This document shows, piece after piece, positions 20,254 to 31,604 of a DNA stretch of 64,000 nucleotides (the stretch's first letter is position 1; every line of letters begins with the position of its first letter). The position numbers were made by a program, and so were the translations under genes. The notes under the pieces were generated by a model. That model saw only the letters and a program-made list of their open reading frames with translations. It was not told the DNA's origin and did not search any database. This DNA comes from Glebionis coronaria. Its lineage: Eukaryota; Streptophyta; Magnoliopsida; Asterales; Asteraceae. The stretch lies in the NCBI GenBank assembly GCA_025667525.1, contig CM046876.1, positions 22,965,224 through 23,029,223 on the forward strand, written 5' to 3'.

Positions 20254-22908
20254 ATGACTGAAACTATGCCACCCATCCCACCACCATTTGGTCAATCAAA
20301 CCAAGCAAATACTTCCATAAACGCGCCAGCCACCACATCCACTACCATGCCTACACCTGTTGTAAGCACTGGTGTGAATGAGGATGATCTTCCACAGCTT
20401 CTTGATAATCGTGGAGGGTCACATGTGTCTAATGTGCCAGCGTTTGATGAAGAAGATTTCTCAAGTTGGAAAAGTGAATTTCTTATATACTTAGATGGCT
20501 TAGAACCCTTCTTGTTTGAAATCTTAGAAAATGGTCCTTACGTACCACTGGCTATTACCTCTACACCAGAAAGACCCATTAAGAAACCTGTTAAGCAATG
20601 GTCTCCAGCTGATAGACGTTTGGCCAACCAGGACAAGAGACTTAAGAGTATCATAGTCTCTTGCCTACCCAAGAACATCATGAAGTCCATTATCAATTGC
20701 AATACCGCACAAGAAATGTGGACTGAGTTGGTTCTAGGGTATGAAGGACCAGAAGAGACCAAAGAGACCAAAATCCAAGCATTAAGACTTAAGTTTAACG
20801 CCTTTAAAGCCCTAGAAACTGAGACTGTTTCTCAAACTTACACTAGACTTAAGATCTTGCTGAATGATTTAGGTAACAATGGTGTTGTTCTACCCAAGGC
20901 TGAGGTTAATGCCACATTTGTCAATAGTCTGCCTAGGAAATGGCTTAGTCTTAACCAAACCCTGAGAGCAAATAATGCCATAAAAAATGATACTCTTGCT
21001 CAACTGTTTGGCAGATACAATTATGAAGAAGGACTGATTGACTCTATTTACAAATCAGAGACTGATAGGTTTACTTCTCCTATATCTGGGTCAAAAGCTC
21101 TTGTTGCTAACCACTCCTTTCAGGATAGTGACTCTGACGTGGAAGAAGACACAAGAAGCAGTCAAGAATTCCTTGATGAATTGCATGCTGAATTCCATGA
21201 CAGAGCCCTTTTAGCTGACCAAAAGAGATACTACAAAAGATCTGGGAGAGTTGGTGCTGCCAAGGTTGACAAATCCAAAGTGTTATGCTACACTTGTGGA
21301 AAGGCTGGTCATTTCCAAAAGGACTGCTGGTCAAACAAGACATCTTCTCCCAGCTTTCCATCATCCAGCAAAACCAACAGCAAAAAGAAGTTCTCTTCCT
21401 CACCTTTCAAGCAATCCTCTCTCAGTGACTCTGAGGGTAAAAAGGACTACAAGGTAAAATACAAGGCCTTGAAAGCTGAGCTGATTAAACTCAACCAGAA
21501 AGCTGATGATGCAGCCAAAAAGAAAGATAACAAAAAGACTGAAAAAGGTCTGATAGCTGCTTCTTTTGACTGGGATGATGAACCCCTCACCTCTGAGGAT
21601 GAAGGAACCACTACCGTCAGAGCCTTCATGGCTGTTGCTGATGAAGAACCAGCAGTCGGTAAAAGTGAGGCAAGATCAGGCCAATGGGTGGACATCACCA
21701 TGAAAAAGGTACAAAGATTACTTTCTATGCCTGAAGGTCATGACAGAGACCATGTCAGTGACTATACTTTTGTTGACCTCCATTTTGTTGAAGAACAAAG
21801 AAAAAATCTGTTAAATAAGTTTCTAAATCTTAAAACAGAACTGAATCTTTGTCAATCTGAACTAGCTAATCTTAAACCTTTTGTGAACATGGCTAATCAA
21901 CTTCAAAATGAGGTCAGCAAGTTGTCCATTGAAAATGAATCTTTGACTGATGAAAACGCTGATTTGAGAAAAACCATTAAAAAATGGAACCTTGGCCAGT
22001 CCACTGTGGAAGAAATAGTTGCTGAAACCATTCCAGGAAATGTGGTTCAAGCCATAGGGGGTAAGGGTAGGTTCAAAAACCACATTCCTGTGCCCAGTGT
22101 TAAATTTGTCCCATCAGAAGTCACTTCTCCTCACTCCACCTCTGTGGTTGAGAAGGACTCTGACAAAGAATCTGATGCATCAGCTACTCCCAAACTTGCT
22201 GGTGCTAACCCATCAGATTCCTTGCTTGGCCCAAAACCTGTTCTCAAAACCTCTGGGAACCTCACTTCCAAAGTTGCTGATAAAGCACACAAGAAGGTTT
22301 ATGTGGCCAAAAACACTGACATACCCACTTCTTCCCCCGAAGAGTTATCTCCCACCAAGAAACTTCTCCTCACCCTGATGGAAGAGGTAAAAGGGTTGAA
22401 AGAAAAAATCAACCCCAAGGATAACAGTCCTTCTGTTAACTCCCTTGGTGAAAGCTCCAGCAGCTCAAAGGGGAGAACGTTTTTCAGGCCTTGCAAACAC
22501 TGTGGGTTCAAAAATCATTCCTCAGATGATTGTTCCAAGAGACCCAAGTGTATCACATGTGAGTCCACTGAACACTCTTCAAGAGAGCATGAGGAGATCA
22601 TTGCTGTTCAGAGAACTCGAACACAGCTTAGATCTAAAACCCCTCACAGGCCCTCTAGAAGACCTGAGCAACCAAAATCCAGAGAAAGTTCTCAGGGATA
22701 CAGGACTAATCCTCCCTGCAAATATTGTGGCTTTTATGACCACCACTCTGATGAGTGTGAACATTACCCTGGTTGTGACATCTGTGGCAGCATGCGACAT
22801 GAAACCAGGGATTGCAACCAAAGAGGGGGAGAAAGGCCCAGAAGACCCAATGTCGCCAGTCAGCGACAACATGGACCCACTGGAAAGTGGGTTCATCATA
22901 GAAACTAA
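20254..22908 (+). CDS. gag: Copia-3 Gag, 884 residues, with multiple zinc knuckles
   Basis: Capsid-type protein that forms the particle and packages RNA. Start at ATG 20254, the first after the primer site. A Pro/Thr-rich N-terminus is followed by a UBN2-like gag region (about 60-280: '[23 protein letters not shown]', '[13 protein letters not shown]', '[12 protein letters not shown]', each broken by less conserved sequence). A CCHC knuckle [14 protein letters not shown] is at about 345. A Lys-rich and coiled-coil stretch (about 395-570) follows. The C-terminus adds [14 protein letters not shown] (~746), a CCHH variant [28 protein letters not shown] (~821) and [14 protein letters not shown] (~842). 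Five knuckles is unusual; one or two is typical. No internal stop. Pol follows in the -1 frame. Confidence 0.9.
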   Translation: MTETMPPIPPPFGQSNQANTSINAPATTSTTMPTPVVSTGVNEDDLPQLLDNRGGSHVSNVPAFDEEDFSSWKSEFLIYLDGLEPFLFEILENGPYVPLAITSTPERPIKKPVKQWSPADRRLANQDKRLKSIIVSCLPKNIMKSIINCNTAQEMWTELVLGYEGPEETKETKIQALRLKFNAFKALETETVSQTYTRLKILLNDLGNNGVVLPKAEVNATFVNSLPRKWLSLNQTLRANNAIKNDTLAQLFGRYNYEEGLIDSIYKSETDRFTSPISGSKALVANHSFQDSDSDVEEDTRSSQEFLDELHAEFHDRALLADQKRYYKRSGRVGAAKVDKSKVLCYTCGKAGHFQKDCWSNKTSSPSFPSSSKTNSKKKFSSSPFKQSSLSDSEGKKDYKVKYKALKAELIKLNQKADDAAKKKDNKKTEKGLIAASFDWDDEPLTSEDEGTTTVRAFMAVADEEPAVGKSEARSGQWVDITMKKVQRLLSMPEGHDRDHVSDYTFVDLHFVEEQRKNLLNKFLNLKTELNLCQSELANLKPFVNMANQLQNEVSKLSIENESLTDENADLRKTIKKWNLGQSTVEEIVAETIPGNVVQAIGGKGRFKNHIPVPSVKFVPSEVTSPHSTSVVEKDSDKESDASATPKLAGANPSDSLLGPKPVLKTSGNLTSKVADKAHKKVYVAKNTDIPTSSPEELSPTKKLLLTLMEEVKGLKEKINPKDNSPSVNSLGESSSSSKGRTFFRPCKHCGFKNHSSDDCSKRPKCITCESTEHSSREHEEIIAVQRTRTQLRSKTPHRPSRRPEQPKSRESSQGYRTNPPCKYCGFYDHHSDECEHYPGCDICGSMRHETRDCNQRGGERPRRPNVASQRQHGPTGKWVHHRN

Positions 22909-22925
22909 TCTGGTTTGTTATATCT

Positions 22926-25900
22926 ATGCAGGCATACCTAAAGAAATCTGTTTGGTATTTGGATAGCGGGTGCTCCAGACACATGACAGGAATTAAACAA
23001 TATTTGCATAGATATAAGAAGGAGCCTGGTCCAAAAGTAGTCTTTGGGGATGACTCCTCAGGGGCCACTGAAGGATACGGCTCAGTGGATTGCAATGGAA
23101 TAACCTTCACAAGGGTCGCCTATGTAAATGGTTTAAAGCACAACCTTATTAGCATCAGTCAACTCTGCGATGCTGGGTTTAAGGTTCTGTTCACAAAGAC
23201 CCAAGGAACTATCTTCAATCAGAACGATGATGTCGTTCTAATTGCACCCAGAAGAAGGGATGTCTATGTCATTGACATGACGTCATCCCCTGAAGGAGAG
23301 AACACCTGTCTCTTTGCCAAAGCATCTGATAGCGAAAATTGGCTCTGGCATAAGAGACTCTCCCATCTCAACTTCAAAAACATCAACAAACTGGCAAAGA
23401 ATGACTTGGTAGCTGGACTTCCCTCTCTGACCTTCAGCAAGGACAGACCCTGCTCAGCCTGCGAGAAAGGGAAGCATCACAGGGCTTCATTCAAAACAAA
23501 ACAATCATTCTCCATTAACAAGTGCCTTCATCTTCTTCACATGGACTTGTTTGGACCAGTTAAACCTCAATCCCTCAATCACAACAAATATACCTTGGTC
23601 ATTGTAGATGAATTCTCCAGATACACATGGGTATTCTTTCTTAAGAGAAAGAGTGATGCTGCTGAAAGAATCATGTCCTTCATCAGAGAAATAGAAAACC
23701 TCAATGACTGCAGGGTAAAGGCTATCAGAAGCGACAATGGCACAGAATTCAAAAACCATGCCATGGAAGCCTTTTGTGATGAAAAGGGTATATCACAGAA
23801 CTTCTCAAACCCAGGAACCCCTGAACAAAATGGTGTCGCTGAAAGAAGAAACAGAACACTCATTGAAGCTGCCAGAACGATGCTCAGCGAATCTAGACTT
23901 CCTAAACAATTCTGGGGTGAGGCTGTGTACACAGCATGCTACACACAAAACAGATCCATTATTGTGAAAAGACATGGCAAGACCGCTTATGAAGTGTATA
24001 GGAAGAGAGCCCCTGATGTAAGCTACTTCCATGTCTTTAGTTGCCCTGTTTTCATTCACAATTACAAAGATCACCTGGGTAAATTTGATGAAAAATCAGA
24101 TGATGGATTCTTCCTTGGATACTCTCCCACCTCCAAATCTTTCAGAGTATTCAATATTCGCAGGCAAGAACTAGAAGAGTCCATTCATGTCACCTTTAAT
24201 GAAGCTGACGCTGTCATAACACACACCAACTCAGAGGATTGTGACATTGACTTCAACGAAGTTAAATCTTATCCCAAAGATGATTTCTCAAATCCCAAGG
24301 AATCATCTCAAAGTCGTCACAAGGATCTCCCATATGTTCAAGCTTTTGATCCTCACTCCATCTCTGACATCACTCCAGAGACTGTTGGTGTTGAATCTCT
24401 TACTCAAATCTCTGAAGAAAATGCTGATCCAGTCACTTTGGATATTCAATCAGATGAAGAGATCATGGACGAAGAGATTACATGTGATGAACCTCCATCA
24501 CTCCCTGAACTTGAAGTGACTCCTGATCCCACAGAGACTCCTGCTCCACAATCCAAATGGAGTAGGAACCAAGATATTCTTCTAGTTAATATTCTTGGAG
24601 AACCCTCTGAGGGAGTCACCACCAGAGGAAAATTAAAAATTCTGGAAACCGCCTCTGCAAATGAATGCCTGTTTGCAAATTTTCTCTTTGAGGATGAACC
24701 TAAGAACGTGGCTGCTGCTCTGCTTGATGAAGGCTGGGTTGTTGCCATGCAAGATGAACTCAATCAGATCAAGAGAAACAAGGTGTGGACTCTGGTTAAA
24801 GCTCCAGCTGATAAGCAAGTGGTTGGAACAAAATGGGTCTACAGAAATAAAAGGGATGAAGCTGGTATGATTGTAAAAAACAAGGCTAGGCTCGTGGTGC
24901 TGGGATATAACCAATCTGAAGGAATTGATTATGATGAAACCTTCGCACCAGTGGCCAGGTTGGAAGCCATCAGAATCTTCCTAGCCTTTGCAGCTTATAT
25001 GGGTTTCATGGTTTATCAGATGGATGTGAAGAGTGCCTTTCTTAATGGGAAACTTGCAGAGGAAGTATATGTCAGTCAACCCCCAGGGTTTGAAAACAGT
25101 GACTACCCAAATCATGTCTGCAGACTTCACAAAGCACTCTATGGGCTGAAACAAGCGCCCAGAGCCTGGTATGAAACTCTCTCAAAATTCCTTCTTGAAA
25201 ATAAATTTGTCAGAGGTACCATTGACCAAACCTTGTTCACCTATAGGTCCAAGGGTGACGTCATATTAGTACAGATTTATGTGGATGACATAATTTTTGG
25301 TTCAACCAATGTTAACCTGAGCAAACAATTTGCCAAACTTATGACCAAAAAATATGAAATGAGCATGATGGGGGAACTAACCTTTTTCTTGGGTTTTCAA
25401 ATCAAACAAAATTCAAAAGGAATTTCTATTTGTCAAGAAAAGTACGTTAGAGATTTGCTCAAGAAGTATGATCTGTCTGATTGTGCATCAGTGAAATGCC
25501 CCATGCTTCCTCCCAACAACTTGGGAGCTGATGACTCAGGGGTCTCTGTTAATGAGACCTTATATAGAGGCATGATTGGGTCACTAATGTATCTCACAGC
25601 AAGTAGACCAGACATACAATTCTCCACTTGTCTCTGTGCTAGGTACCAAGCTAACCCCAAGGAATCCCACCTTGTAGCTGTCAAAAGAATTTTCAGGTAC
25701 TTGAAAGGATCTCCCTCATTGGGTCTCTGGTACCCAAATGGTTCAGGCTTCGACCTCAAAGCCTACTCCGACTCAGATTACGCAGGGTGCTGCCTTGACA
25801 GAAAGAGCACCTCTGGTAGCTGTCAAATCCTTGGAGGAAAGTTGGTATGCTGGAGTGCAAAGAAGCAAAACTCTGTGGCTATGTCATCTGCTGAGGCTGA

Positions 25901-26225
25901 ATATGTTGCGGCCGCTGGTTGCTGTGCTCAAGTTCTCTGGATGAAAAGTCAGCTGGCTGACTATGGAATTAATTATGAGCAGGTTCCCATATTCTGTGAC
26001 AATACCAGTGCCATAGCCATCTCCAATAATCCAGTACTTCATTCCAGAACCAAGCATATTGACATCAGGTATCACTTTATCAGAGACCATATTCTAAAAG
26101 GTGATATTGAGCTACATTTCATACCCACTGAGTACCAGCTCGCTGACATTTTCACTAAGCCACTGGCTGAGCCAAGTTTTACTAGGCTTGTCGCTGAGCT
26201 GGGAATGCTCAATATTGGCAAATAA
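22926..26225 (+). CDS. pol: Copia-3 Pol: protease, integrase, reverse transcriptase, RNase H
   Basis: 1099 residues, uninterrupted. Protease active site [12 protein letters not shown] (Asp13). GAG-pre-integrase zinc region LWHKRLSH...[10 protein letters not shown] (140-185). Integrase catalytic residues Asp206 (HMDLFGP), Asp270 (RSDNGTEF) and Glu306 (NGVAERRNR). RT from about 600 ('[16 protein letters not shown]') with the catalytic box YVDDIIFGS near 785. RNase H with DSDYAGC (~948), [11 protein letters not shown] (~983) and [21 protein letters not shown] (~1024) given here in parts. Domain order INT-RT-RH defines Ty1/copia. The frame opens only at 22902 and the first ATG is 22926, 17 nt after the gag stop, so Pol needs frameshifting, reinitiation or splicing. 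All catalytic residues are present. Confidence 0.95.
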   Translation: MQAYLKKSVWYLDSGCSRHMTGIKQYLHRYKKEPGPKVVFGDDSSGATEGYGSVDCNGITFTRVAYVNGLKHNLISISQLCDAGFKVLFTKTQGTIFNQNDDVVLIAPRRRDVYVIDMTSSPEGENTCLFAKASDSENWLWHKRLSHLNFKNINKLAKNDLVAGLPSLTFSKDRPCSACEKGKHHRASFKTKQSFSINKCLHLLHMDLFGPVKPQSLNHNKYTLVIVDEFSRYTWVFFLKRKSDAAERIMSFIREIENLNDCRVKAIRSDNGTEFKNHAMEAFCDEKGISQNFSNPGTPEQNGVAERRNRTLIEAARTMLSESRLPKQFWGEAVYTACYTQNRSIIVKRHGKTAYEVYRKRAPDVSYFHVFSCPVFIHNYKDHLGKFDEKSDDGFFLGYSPTSKSFRVFNIRRQELEESIHVTFNEADAVITHTNSEDCDIDFNEVKSYPKDDFSNPKESSQSRHKDLPYVQAFDPHSISDITPETVGVESLTQISEENADPVTLDIQSDEEIMDEEITCDEPPSLPELEVTPDPTETPAPQSKWSRNQDILLVNILGEPSEGVTTRGKLKILETASANECLFANFLFEDEPKNVAAALLDEGWVVAMQDELNQIKRNKVWTLVKAPADKQVVGTKWVYRNKRDEAGMIVKNKARLVVLGYNQSEGIDYDETFAPVARLEAIRIFLAFAAYMGFMVYQMDVKSAFLNGKLAEEVYVSQPPGFENSDYPNHVCRLHKALYGLKQAPRAWYETLSKFLLENKFVRGTIDQTLFTYRSKGDVILVQIYVDDIIFGSTNVNLSKQFAKLMTKKYEMSMMGELTFFLGFQIKQNSKGISICQEKYVRDLLKKYDLSDCASVKCPMLPPNNLGADDSGVSVNETLYRGMIGSLMYLTASRPDIQFSTCLCARYQANPKESHLVAVKRIFRYLKGSPSLGLWYPNGSGFDLKAYSDSDYAGCCLDRKSTSGSCQILGGKLVCWSAKKQNSVAMSSAEAEYVAAAGCCAQVLWMKSQLADYGINYEQVPIFCDNTSAIAISNNPVLHSRTKHIDIRYHFIRDHILKGDIELHFIPTEYQLADIFTKPLAEPSFTRLVAELGMLNIGK

Positions 26226-26566
26226 ATCTGATGATGACCGCTGTCTCTGGGCATTTAAGGGAATTGAATGTAACGAGGTAGTTACATTTCAATGGGAATG
26301 TTTTTTATCAGATATTAAATTCAAATGATTATCTCTTTATGCCACCAACTTTCCCGCTTTCCAAGGGGACAAGTATACCATGAAAGGTCAAGGGGACCCA
26401 CAAGTTTCTGAAAAAGGTTAATCTTTGCATTTAATGCTCTTATTGGAAAACGGCTAAACCTTTCAAAACCCTTGACCCAAAATTATTTTTTTGTCACTTT
26501 GAAAATCTTCTCTCACACATTCCTTCTCATCTTCTCCATTCTCTCACCACCTTCAAACTCACAACA
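26226..26566 (+). other. Copia-3 spacer between pol and third gene
   Basis: 341 bp without a gene. Contains a perfect inverted repeat AATGTAAC-gaggta-GTTACATT (26267-26288) and pyrimidine-rich sequence (about 26510-26560) just before the ATG of the third gene. It could hold a subgenomic promoter or splice acceptor, but nothing proves this. Confidence 0.55.
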
Positions 26567-27736
26567 ATGGCGTCCTCTTCACCAAACCAAACCTTCGTTG
26601 TACAAGCCGCCACAAACGTTGATTTCGAGATCTCAGAAGGCAAGATTGCTTTAAATAACTGTGTGGCCCTTCTCGAACACAACAACCCACTCTACCATCC
26701 GTTGTTCCAATTCCTCAAGAACTCCACCATTGGCGAAGCTATCACCAAGGAACCCTCCACTTGTTACTATCAATACCTTCGAGAGTTCTGGTACAGCGCT
26801 GAAGTCGATCCATCCTCTTCCCAAATCACCTTCAACCTTTCCACCCATCCTCAACCTCTAACCTTTGATTTCACAACCTTTGCCACAGCCATTGGACTCC
26901 CTTACAACAACAATATATCAGCTTTACCCACCAGTGCCACAGTGAGAAAAGCTCTGGCCACCCTTCAGCCTCATGATGATCAGGAAAATCCTTTCACTGC
27001 TGCTGGCTTCCAAAGCAAATCCCTCATTAAGGTCAATTACTTCTCTCCCACATGGAGAACGCTGATGCTGTACATTGTCAAATGTCTGGGAGGGAACACT
27101 GGCTCTCACGACCAACTGAATGGCTCCCAACTGGCCATTGCCTACAGCCTAATCTGGGGTTTGGACATAGGGATCGCTCACATTCTTTACACAGATCTCA
27201 TTGCTAAGTTGGAAAACAAAGGGAAGAAGAACCGTGGGGCCACCATCTGCTACACCAGATATCTCTCTCTTGTCTTAGAAAATATTCTTGGTGATTTATA
27301 CACTGATGACACTCTACACTCCTTTCCCTCTCATCATATCACCGCTGCATCACCGAAAGCTCCAACTGAAGATGAAGTGCCTCTTACCAGGCATATGATG
27401 AAAGTTGCTGGACTACTTGCTGAGGATGATGAGCCCTTGATCCCTCAACCTGAGGTGAATGCTGAAAGCACGATTGATAAGTCTCTGTCCAAGACCTCTG
27501 TGCAATCTACTTCTCAGCCCAAGGTGCTTAAGGAAAAGAAGAAGAAGAGGAAAGACATCCCCCTTTCCTCTGAAACCCCTTCTGTTAATCCTTCAAAGAA
27601 GAGAAAGACGAAGAAGAACCCATCCCCTTCTCTGGTGGATGTGGTAGAAGAGCCCATTGCTGACAAACAACCAGTGTCTAGTGTCTCCATGTCAGCGAAG
27701 ACAACTAAGATCCCTCTCCACGCTGATATCACTCAG
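26567..27736 (+). CDS. Copia-3 third gene, exon 1 (390 codons)
   Basis: Starts at ATG 26567 (MASSSPNQTFVV). Residues about 25-290 form a globular region ('HPLFQFLKNSTIGEAI', 'YYQYLREFWYSAEV', 'LMLYIVKCLGGNTGSHDQ', 'AYSLIWGLDIGIAH') similar, from memory, to proteins beside copia pol genes in Asteraceae genomes. Basic clusters KEKKKKRKD and PSKKRKTKK near 322-345 look like nuclear localisation signals. No signal peptide, membrane segment or furin-like site, so not a classic envelope. The unspliced frame stops four codons past 27736; the candidate donor CAG|GTATTA lies exactly at a codon boundary. Function unknown. Confidence 0.72.
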
Positions 27737-28583
27737 GTATTAGTCTGACCTTTATTTTCTTTCTCTCAGAGGTCCACATACATTCACTCTCATTATCTGT
27801 AGGAGAGAGTGATGTATTTTAGAGTTTGCCTCAACTCTTAGCGTGTCTGTGTCAGCACCTAGACCTTTAGGACTCTCTGTACACTCTGTCTTCACTAGGA
27901 AATGATTCACTTGTGCTTCTAACGCACCCCGATGATCCTTCAACCTCTGGACTGTGCTCTTGGCAAACAACAACCTGAGCACATATAAGTCCCGACCCAG
28001 AGTCTCTGCACTTCTCACTGACTCTGGGTCCCCATCATTAATAAAAGAGTCCCAAAGAATTTATTCTTTTGGAAAGGCTGAATCATCACCCTCAGTCTTT
28101 CTAGGGGCAGCGATAAAAGGCGACCATCACCCTCATATTAATTCACAATTAAAAGAGTCCCAGGGAGTAATCCCTCAGGGGGAGCTGGATAATCACACCC
28201 AGCTATCTTAGGGGCAGCGAACGGCGACCATTCACCTCATAACTTTCACATAAAAAGAGTCCCAAGGAGTAATCCTTCAGGGGGAGCTGGATAATCACAC
28301 CCAGCTATCCTAGGGGCAGCGAATGGCGATCCTTCAACACTTTTATTTCACATTAAAAGAGTCCCAAGGAGCAATCCTTCAGGGGGAGCTGGATAATCAC
28401 ACCCAGCTATCCTAGGGGCAGCGAATGGCGATCCTTAACATACCTATTTCACAATTAAAAGAGTCCCAAGGAGAAATCCTTAGGGGGGGCTGGATAATCA
28501 CACCCAGCTTTCCTAGGGGAAGCGACTGGCGATCTTTAACTGCATTATTTTTCACAACTGGTTACTAATAACTCTTATCACAG
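27737..28583 (+). other. Candidate spliceosomal intron in the copia-3 third gene
   Basis: 847 nt with donor CAG|GTATTA, acceptor TTATCACAG|GC, and a near-consensus branch site TACTAATA (28563-28570) about 14-20 nt before the acceptor. Excision joins exon 1 to exon 2 in the same phase (0) and removes the stop at 27746 and many others. It contains five ~100-bp tandem repeats (28017-28546). Confidence 0.75.
28017..28546 (+). repeat. Five ~100-bp tandem repeats inside the candidate intron
   Basis: Units start near 28017, 28137, 28241, 28341 and 28446. Each reads AAAAGAGTCCCAAGGAG..., then a purine tract CAGGGGGAGCTGG, a small stem AGCTGG/CCAGCT and CTAGGGGCAGCGA. The first unit is the most diverged, the middle three nearly identical, the last slightly changed. 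Confidence 0.9.
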
Positions 28584-30557
28584 GCTCACAATCTTCATCA
28601 GGAACAGCTTAACAATGATGATTACTTGATTGCTGATGACAATTCTGCTGAAGTTGCCACAATTGATCTTGACGCCCTCTCAGACTTCGAATCTCTGCCT
28701 GATGATGAAGTTCTTATTATAGAGGAAGGCCCCTTCACCTCTGACTTTGAGGAAATGAGCACTGATGACTACAACCTGTCCTCCATTGAGCTGACACCGG
28801 TCTCTGTCCCCTCCCTTCCTAATGTTCAAGAACTAGCTGCCAAAAGGCTATGGGAACAGAGACTTAGCTCCCCTGCACCTGTTCCATTTCCCACCTTGCC
28901 AAGTGTCATGGAGCTGGGGGCTAAGCAACACCTGGAATACCTCCTCTCACGCAAGTCAGCACAAGTCCCACGAATGAAAGATGTACAGGAACTGGCTGCT
29001 GAGGCTTTATGGGAAAAGAGAGGGGATATCAGCATCACGAAACCCAAAGTCACAAACGAAGCTCTTCTCTCTGAAATCCAGACCCTGACTCATGCTGCTG
29101 AGGAGCTTACTACAAACTTAGAAACATCATTAACTTCATCAGTGGAGTCTTCCATGACCGCAATGCTTCCGCAACTGCTGAACAACGCTCTGAAGGCACA
29201 ACTACCTGACCTACTCAGCCAGAGTCTTCAGACATACATACCATCTGTTCTAACCTCAGCGGTAAAGGCAAATGTTGCAGCCATAGCTCAGGCTGCTGAA
29301 CCCTCAAGACTTCTTCTTCAGGAACTTCTCCAAGGTGAACTCAAGGAAATTTTCATATTTGTTCACCAGGAGTTCCTTCGTTTCAATAAGGCAGGTTCAG
29401 GCAGAGCACCTGCTGGGGCTATGCCTGAGGGGGAGAAGTCTGCCTCCTCTTCTGAAGAAGAAGCTGATGATGCTGTATCTACGGGGGAGCAGCAGAAGAA
29501 AAAGCCTACACCTGAAATACCAACACCCACTCCACTGAGATCCTTCAAGCCTGCTGCTGATTCTGCGAAAGATAAAGGTAAAGGGATTGCAGTTGAGCAA
29601 CCTGAAATTACCCTACACTCCCTTCAAGCTGAAGGTGGATCCAAACCCTCCAAAAACTCTGACCTCAACAAATTCAAAAGCGCTGATGAACCACCACTCA
29701 CCCCAGAGCAAGCCAAAGCCCAAATCCTTGAACATCAAAGGTTAGCAAATATCAGGGCTGCTGAACTAAGGAGCAAAGAAGCTCTGGACAAGCTCTCTCC
29801 CTCTGCTAAGAAAGCTCAACTGGCTAAACTCAAGGAACTGGAGGTTAAGAGGAACAACCTCTTAACAGAATATCAAAGACTGGTCAACCAGAGATCTGAA
29901 CCCGGTCGTATCACCAAGTACACATGCTTCACCAACAAAGACAAAAAGGTGGTAATGACTATTTATAGGGAGAATGACATGCAGAATTATAAAGTCTCCA
30001 GCGACTTCAAACTCAGAGATCTGAGCCTCTCTGAGTGGTTGGAAATACTATCTCTTGCCCAAAAGAAGACTGGGCCTGGTCCTGCCCAAATGATGAAAAA
30101 CATTCAAGCAAAACTCAATTGGGTAAGAGATACTGCAAAGAAGCTGAAGGTACCCCTACCTCCACAGCTTTCCTCTCAATCATCTTCTCAGGTGCAAAGA
30201 AAAAGGAAAACACCAATGGGGCCTCTGACTGAAAGGTTGGTCACTGAAGATGTATTGGTCGATGGGATGCTCAGAAACTTGGTCCTTCCCAAGGAAATCA
30301 CCAAACCCATAGAAGGCCAAGTTTACACTGAGCCAGAGGTAGGTATGGTATTTATGAATGGTAACTGTGATTATGCTTTTCAGCGTTTGAATGAGCTACC
30401 TCTGGCATCAACCATTCAGCTAATCAGACTCAAGCAGGGCATCCTAAGGAATTGCAAAGAAGCTGATGAGTTCGATTTTGAAATTGAACTTGTCATTAAC
30501 TCTAGGAGTGACAAAGTCGAAGCCCAGAGAATCTGTGATCAAGGTCTTGATCGCTGA
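28584..30557 (+). CDS. Copia-3 third gene, exon 2 (657 codons)
   Basis: Open from the acceptor at 28584 to TGA at 30557; no ATG occurs near its start, which supports joining to exon 1. An acidic N-terminal part is followed by three related short segments (NVQELAAKRLWEQR, SVMELGAKQHLEYL, DVQELAAEALWEKR; residues about 75-145 of the exon). A helical region follows ('MLPQLLNNALKAQLPDLLSQ' and neighbours), then Lys/Glu-rich coiled coil ('LRSKEALDKLSPSAKKAQLAK') and a C-terminal globular part with 'LSEWLEIL'. No membrane segment. Likely a structural or nucleic-acid-associated accessory protein of over 1000 residues after splicing; the role is unknown. Confidence 0.7.
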   Translation, partial: AHNLHQEQLNNDDYLIADDNSAEVATIDLDALSDFESLPDDEVLIIEEGPFTSDFEEMSTDDYNLSSIELTPVSVPSLPNVQELAAKRLWEQRLSSPAPVPFPTLPSVMELGAKQHLEYLLSRKSAQVPRMKDVQELAAEALWEKRGDISITKPKVTNEALLSEIQTLTHAAEELTTNLETSLTSSVESSMTAMLPQLLNNALKAQLPDLLSQSLQTYIPSVLTSAVKANVAAIAQAAEPSRLLLQELLQGELKEIFIFVHQEFLRFNKAGSGRAPAGAMPEGEKSASSSEEEADDAVSTGEQQKKKPTPEIPTPTPLRSFKPAADSAKDKGKGIAVEQPEITLHSLQAEGGSKPSKNSDLNKFKSADEPPLTPEQAKAQILEHQRLANIRAAELRSKEALDKLSPSAKKAQLAKLKELEVKRNNLLTEYQRLVNQRSEPGRITKYTCFTNKDKKVVMTIYRENDMQNYKVSSDFKLRDLSLSEWLEILSLAQKKTGPGPAQMMKNIQAKLNWVRDTAKKLKVPLPPQLSSQSSSQVQRKRKTPMGPLTERLVTEDVLVDGMLRNLVLPKEITKPIEGQVYTEPEVGMVFMNGNCDYAFQRLNELPLASTIQLIRLKQGILRNCKEADEFDFEIELVINSRSDKVEAQRICDQGLDR

Positions 30558-30734
30558 AGAACCTATTTATTTTTGTTTATGTTTTTCACCTTAGGGTGCT
30601 ATTGTAATAGACTAGGTTCATTCTGTTTAATAAAACTTTGAGGTATGTTTGTTAAATTATGTGTAAGAAGAAGCTGTGTACTCACTTACAATAATTTTAG
30701 ACTTAGTATAATTTATAAACAAATAGGGGGAGAT
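30558..30734 (+). other. Copia-3 3' untranslated region with PPT
   Basis: A/T-rich tail of the third gene; PPT AGGGGGAGA at 30725-30733 directly precedes the 3' LTR. Confidence 0.85.
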
Positions 30735-31604
30735 TGTTGAGCCAATGAAAGTTTTAACTATGGCCCTATCTAGATTTGTTTAAATTAGACTAAGTGTTGA
30801 AAGGTCGCTGAGAGGATCAGCGACAGAGACTAGACCAGTGGAAGGAAAAGCCTCAGCTGGCACACCAGGATCATTCAAGTCAAAGACAACGTCAGAGAAA
30901 TCGAAGACAATCTGAAGTCAGACTCACCAGCGATTATGGATAGCTGGGATGTCAAAGGAATGCACTGGTGTTCAAGGATCTCTGAGTTGACAACACTCAG
31001 AGATCACTTAAGAACCCTAGAGACTTAGATCAAGCAAAGCTTATCCAACCCCTTATAGTTTAGGCGGGAGAATCTTACATGTGTTTTGAGTGGGACAAAA
31101 CAAGAGATTCAAAGTCAATGCCTAGTATGACCTAGTGGGACAAAGGTGAACAGTTGGCAGAACTGTTTACCTAAAGTAGTTAAAGGCATGTCTCGATTTG
31201 GACATGCATTTAATACGTTGTACTCTTCCATTCAGAAGATGACACGTATCAACTACCCCCACTAAGGATACAACCTCGTACCACTATAAATAGGGGATGA
31301 GAAAGAAGTTAAGATTCAACCCTTGTGCTTGGAATCTTTATCTAAGTTCTTTCTCCCACTTGAACCACTGAGGCCTCAGCTGTCCATCAGCGACTCGTTG
31401 GTTCACTTGTAAACTTGAGTCTCGAATCAAGTTTACTTGTTCTAGGGTTCATTTCTTGTTGTCATTCAACAGGTGTATTCATAACACTTTGTAATACTTT
31501 GTTGATAATAGTTAATAAAGGATTACTCGTTTGAAAAGTATATCTATTGTGTGTTATTGTTTTCGTGTCTTAGTTTCAACAATTGTTGTATTTTGGGACT
31601 TTCA
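30735..31604 (+). repeat. Copia-3 3' LTR (870 bp)
   Basis: Starts TGTTGAGCC and ends GGGACTTTCA, then ATATC (31605-31609). Differs from the 5' LTR at about six positions, mostly transitions. Confidence 0.93.

Larger units (their letters stand above)
19311..31604 (+). mobile_element. Copia-3: young, near-intact Sirevirus-like Ty1/copia element
   Basis: 12.3 kb with 870-bp LTRs (19311-20180 and 30735-31604) differing at about six positions by eye (~99.3% identity), ATATC duplications, an initiator-Met primer site (20183-20194), intact gag, intact pol, a third gene split by a likely intron, and a PPT (30725-30733). Large gag, a third ORF and palindromic LTR motifs fit the Sirevirus/Maximus lineage as I know it, but assignment needs an RT tree. 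It is the youngest insertion here, nested in 2b within 2a, and the only element that could be autonomous. Confidence 0.92.

Noticed and set aside
20538..20771. Minus-strand ORFs under copia-3 gag and pol
   Set aside because: Shadows of the plus-strand genes with no recognisable domains.
28017..28546. Regular repeats that might suggest a CRISPR-like array
   Set aside because: Units are ~100 bp, directly adjacent and lack unique spacers; the context is a plant retrotransposon.
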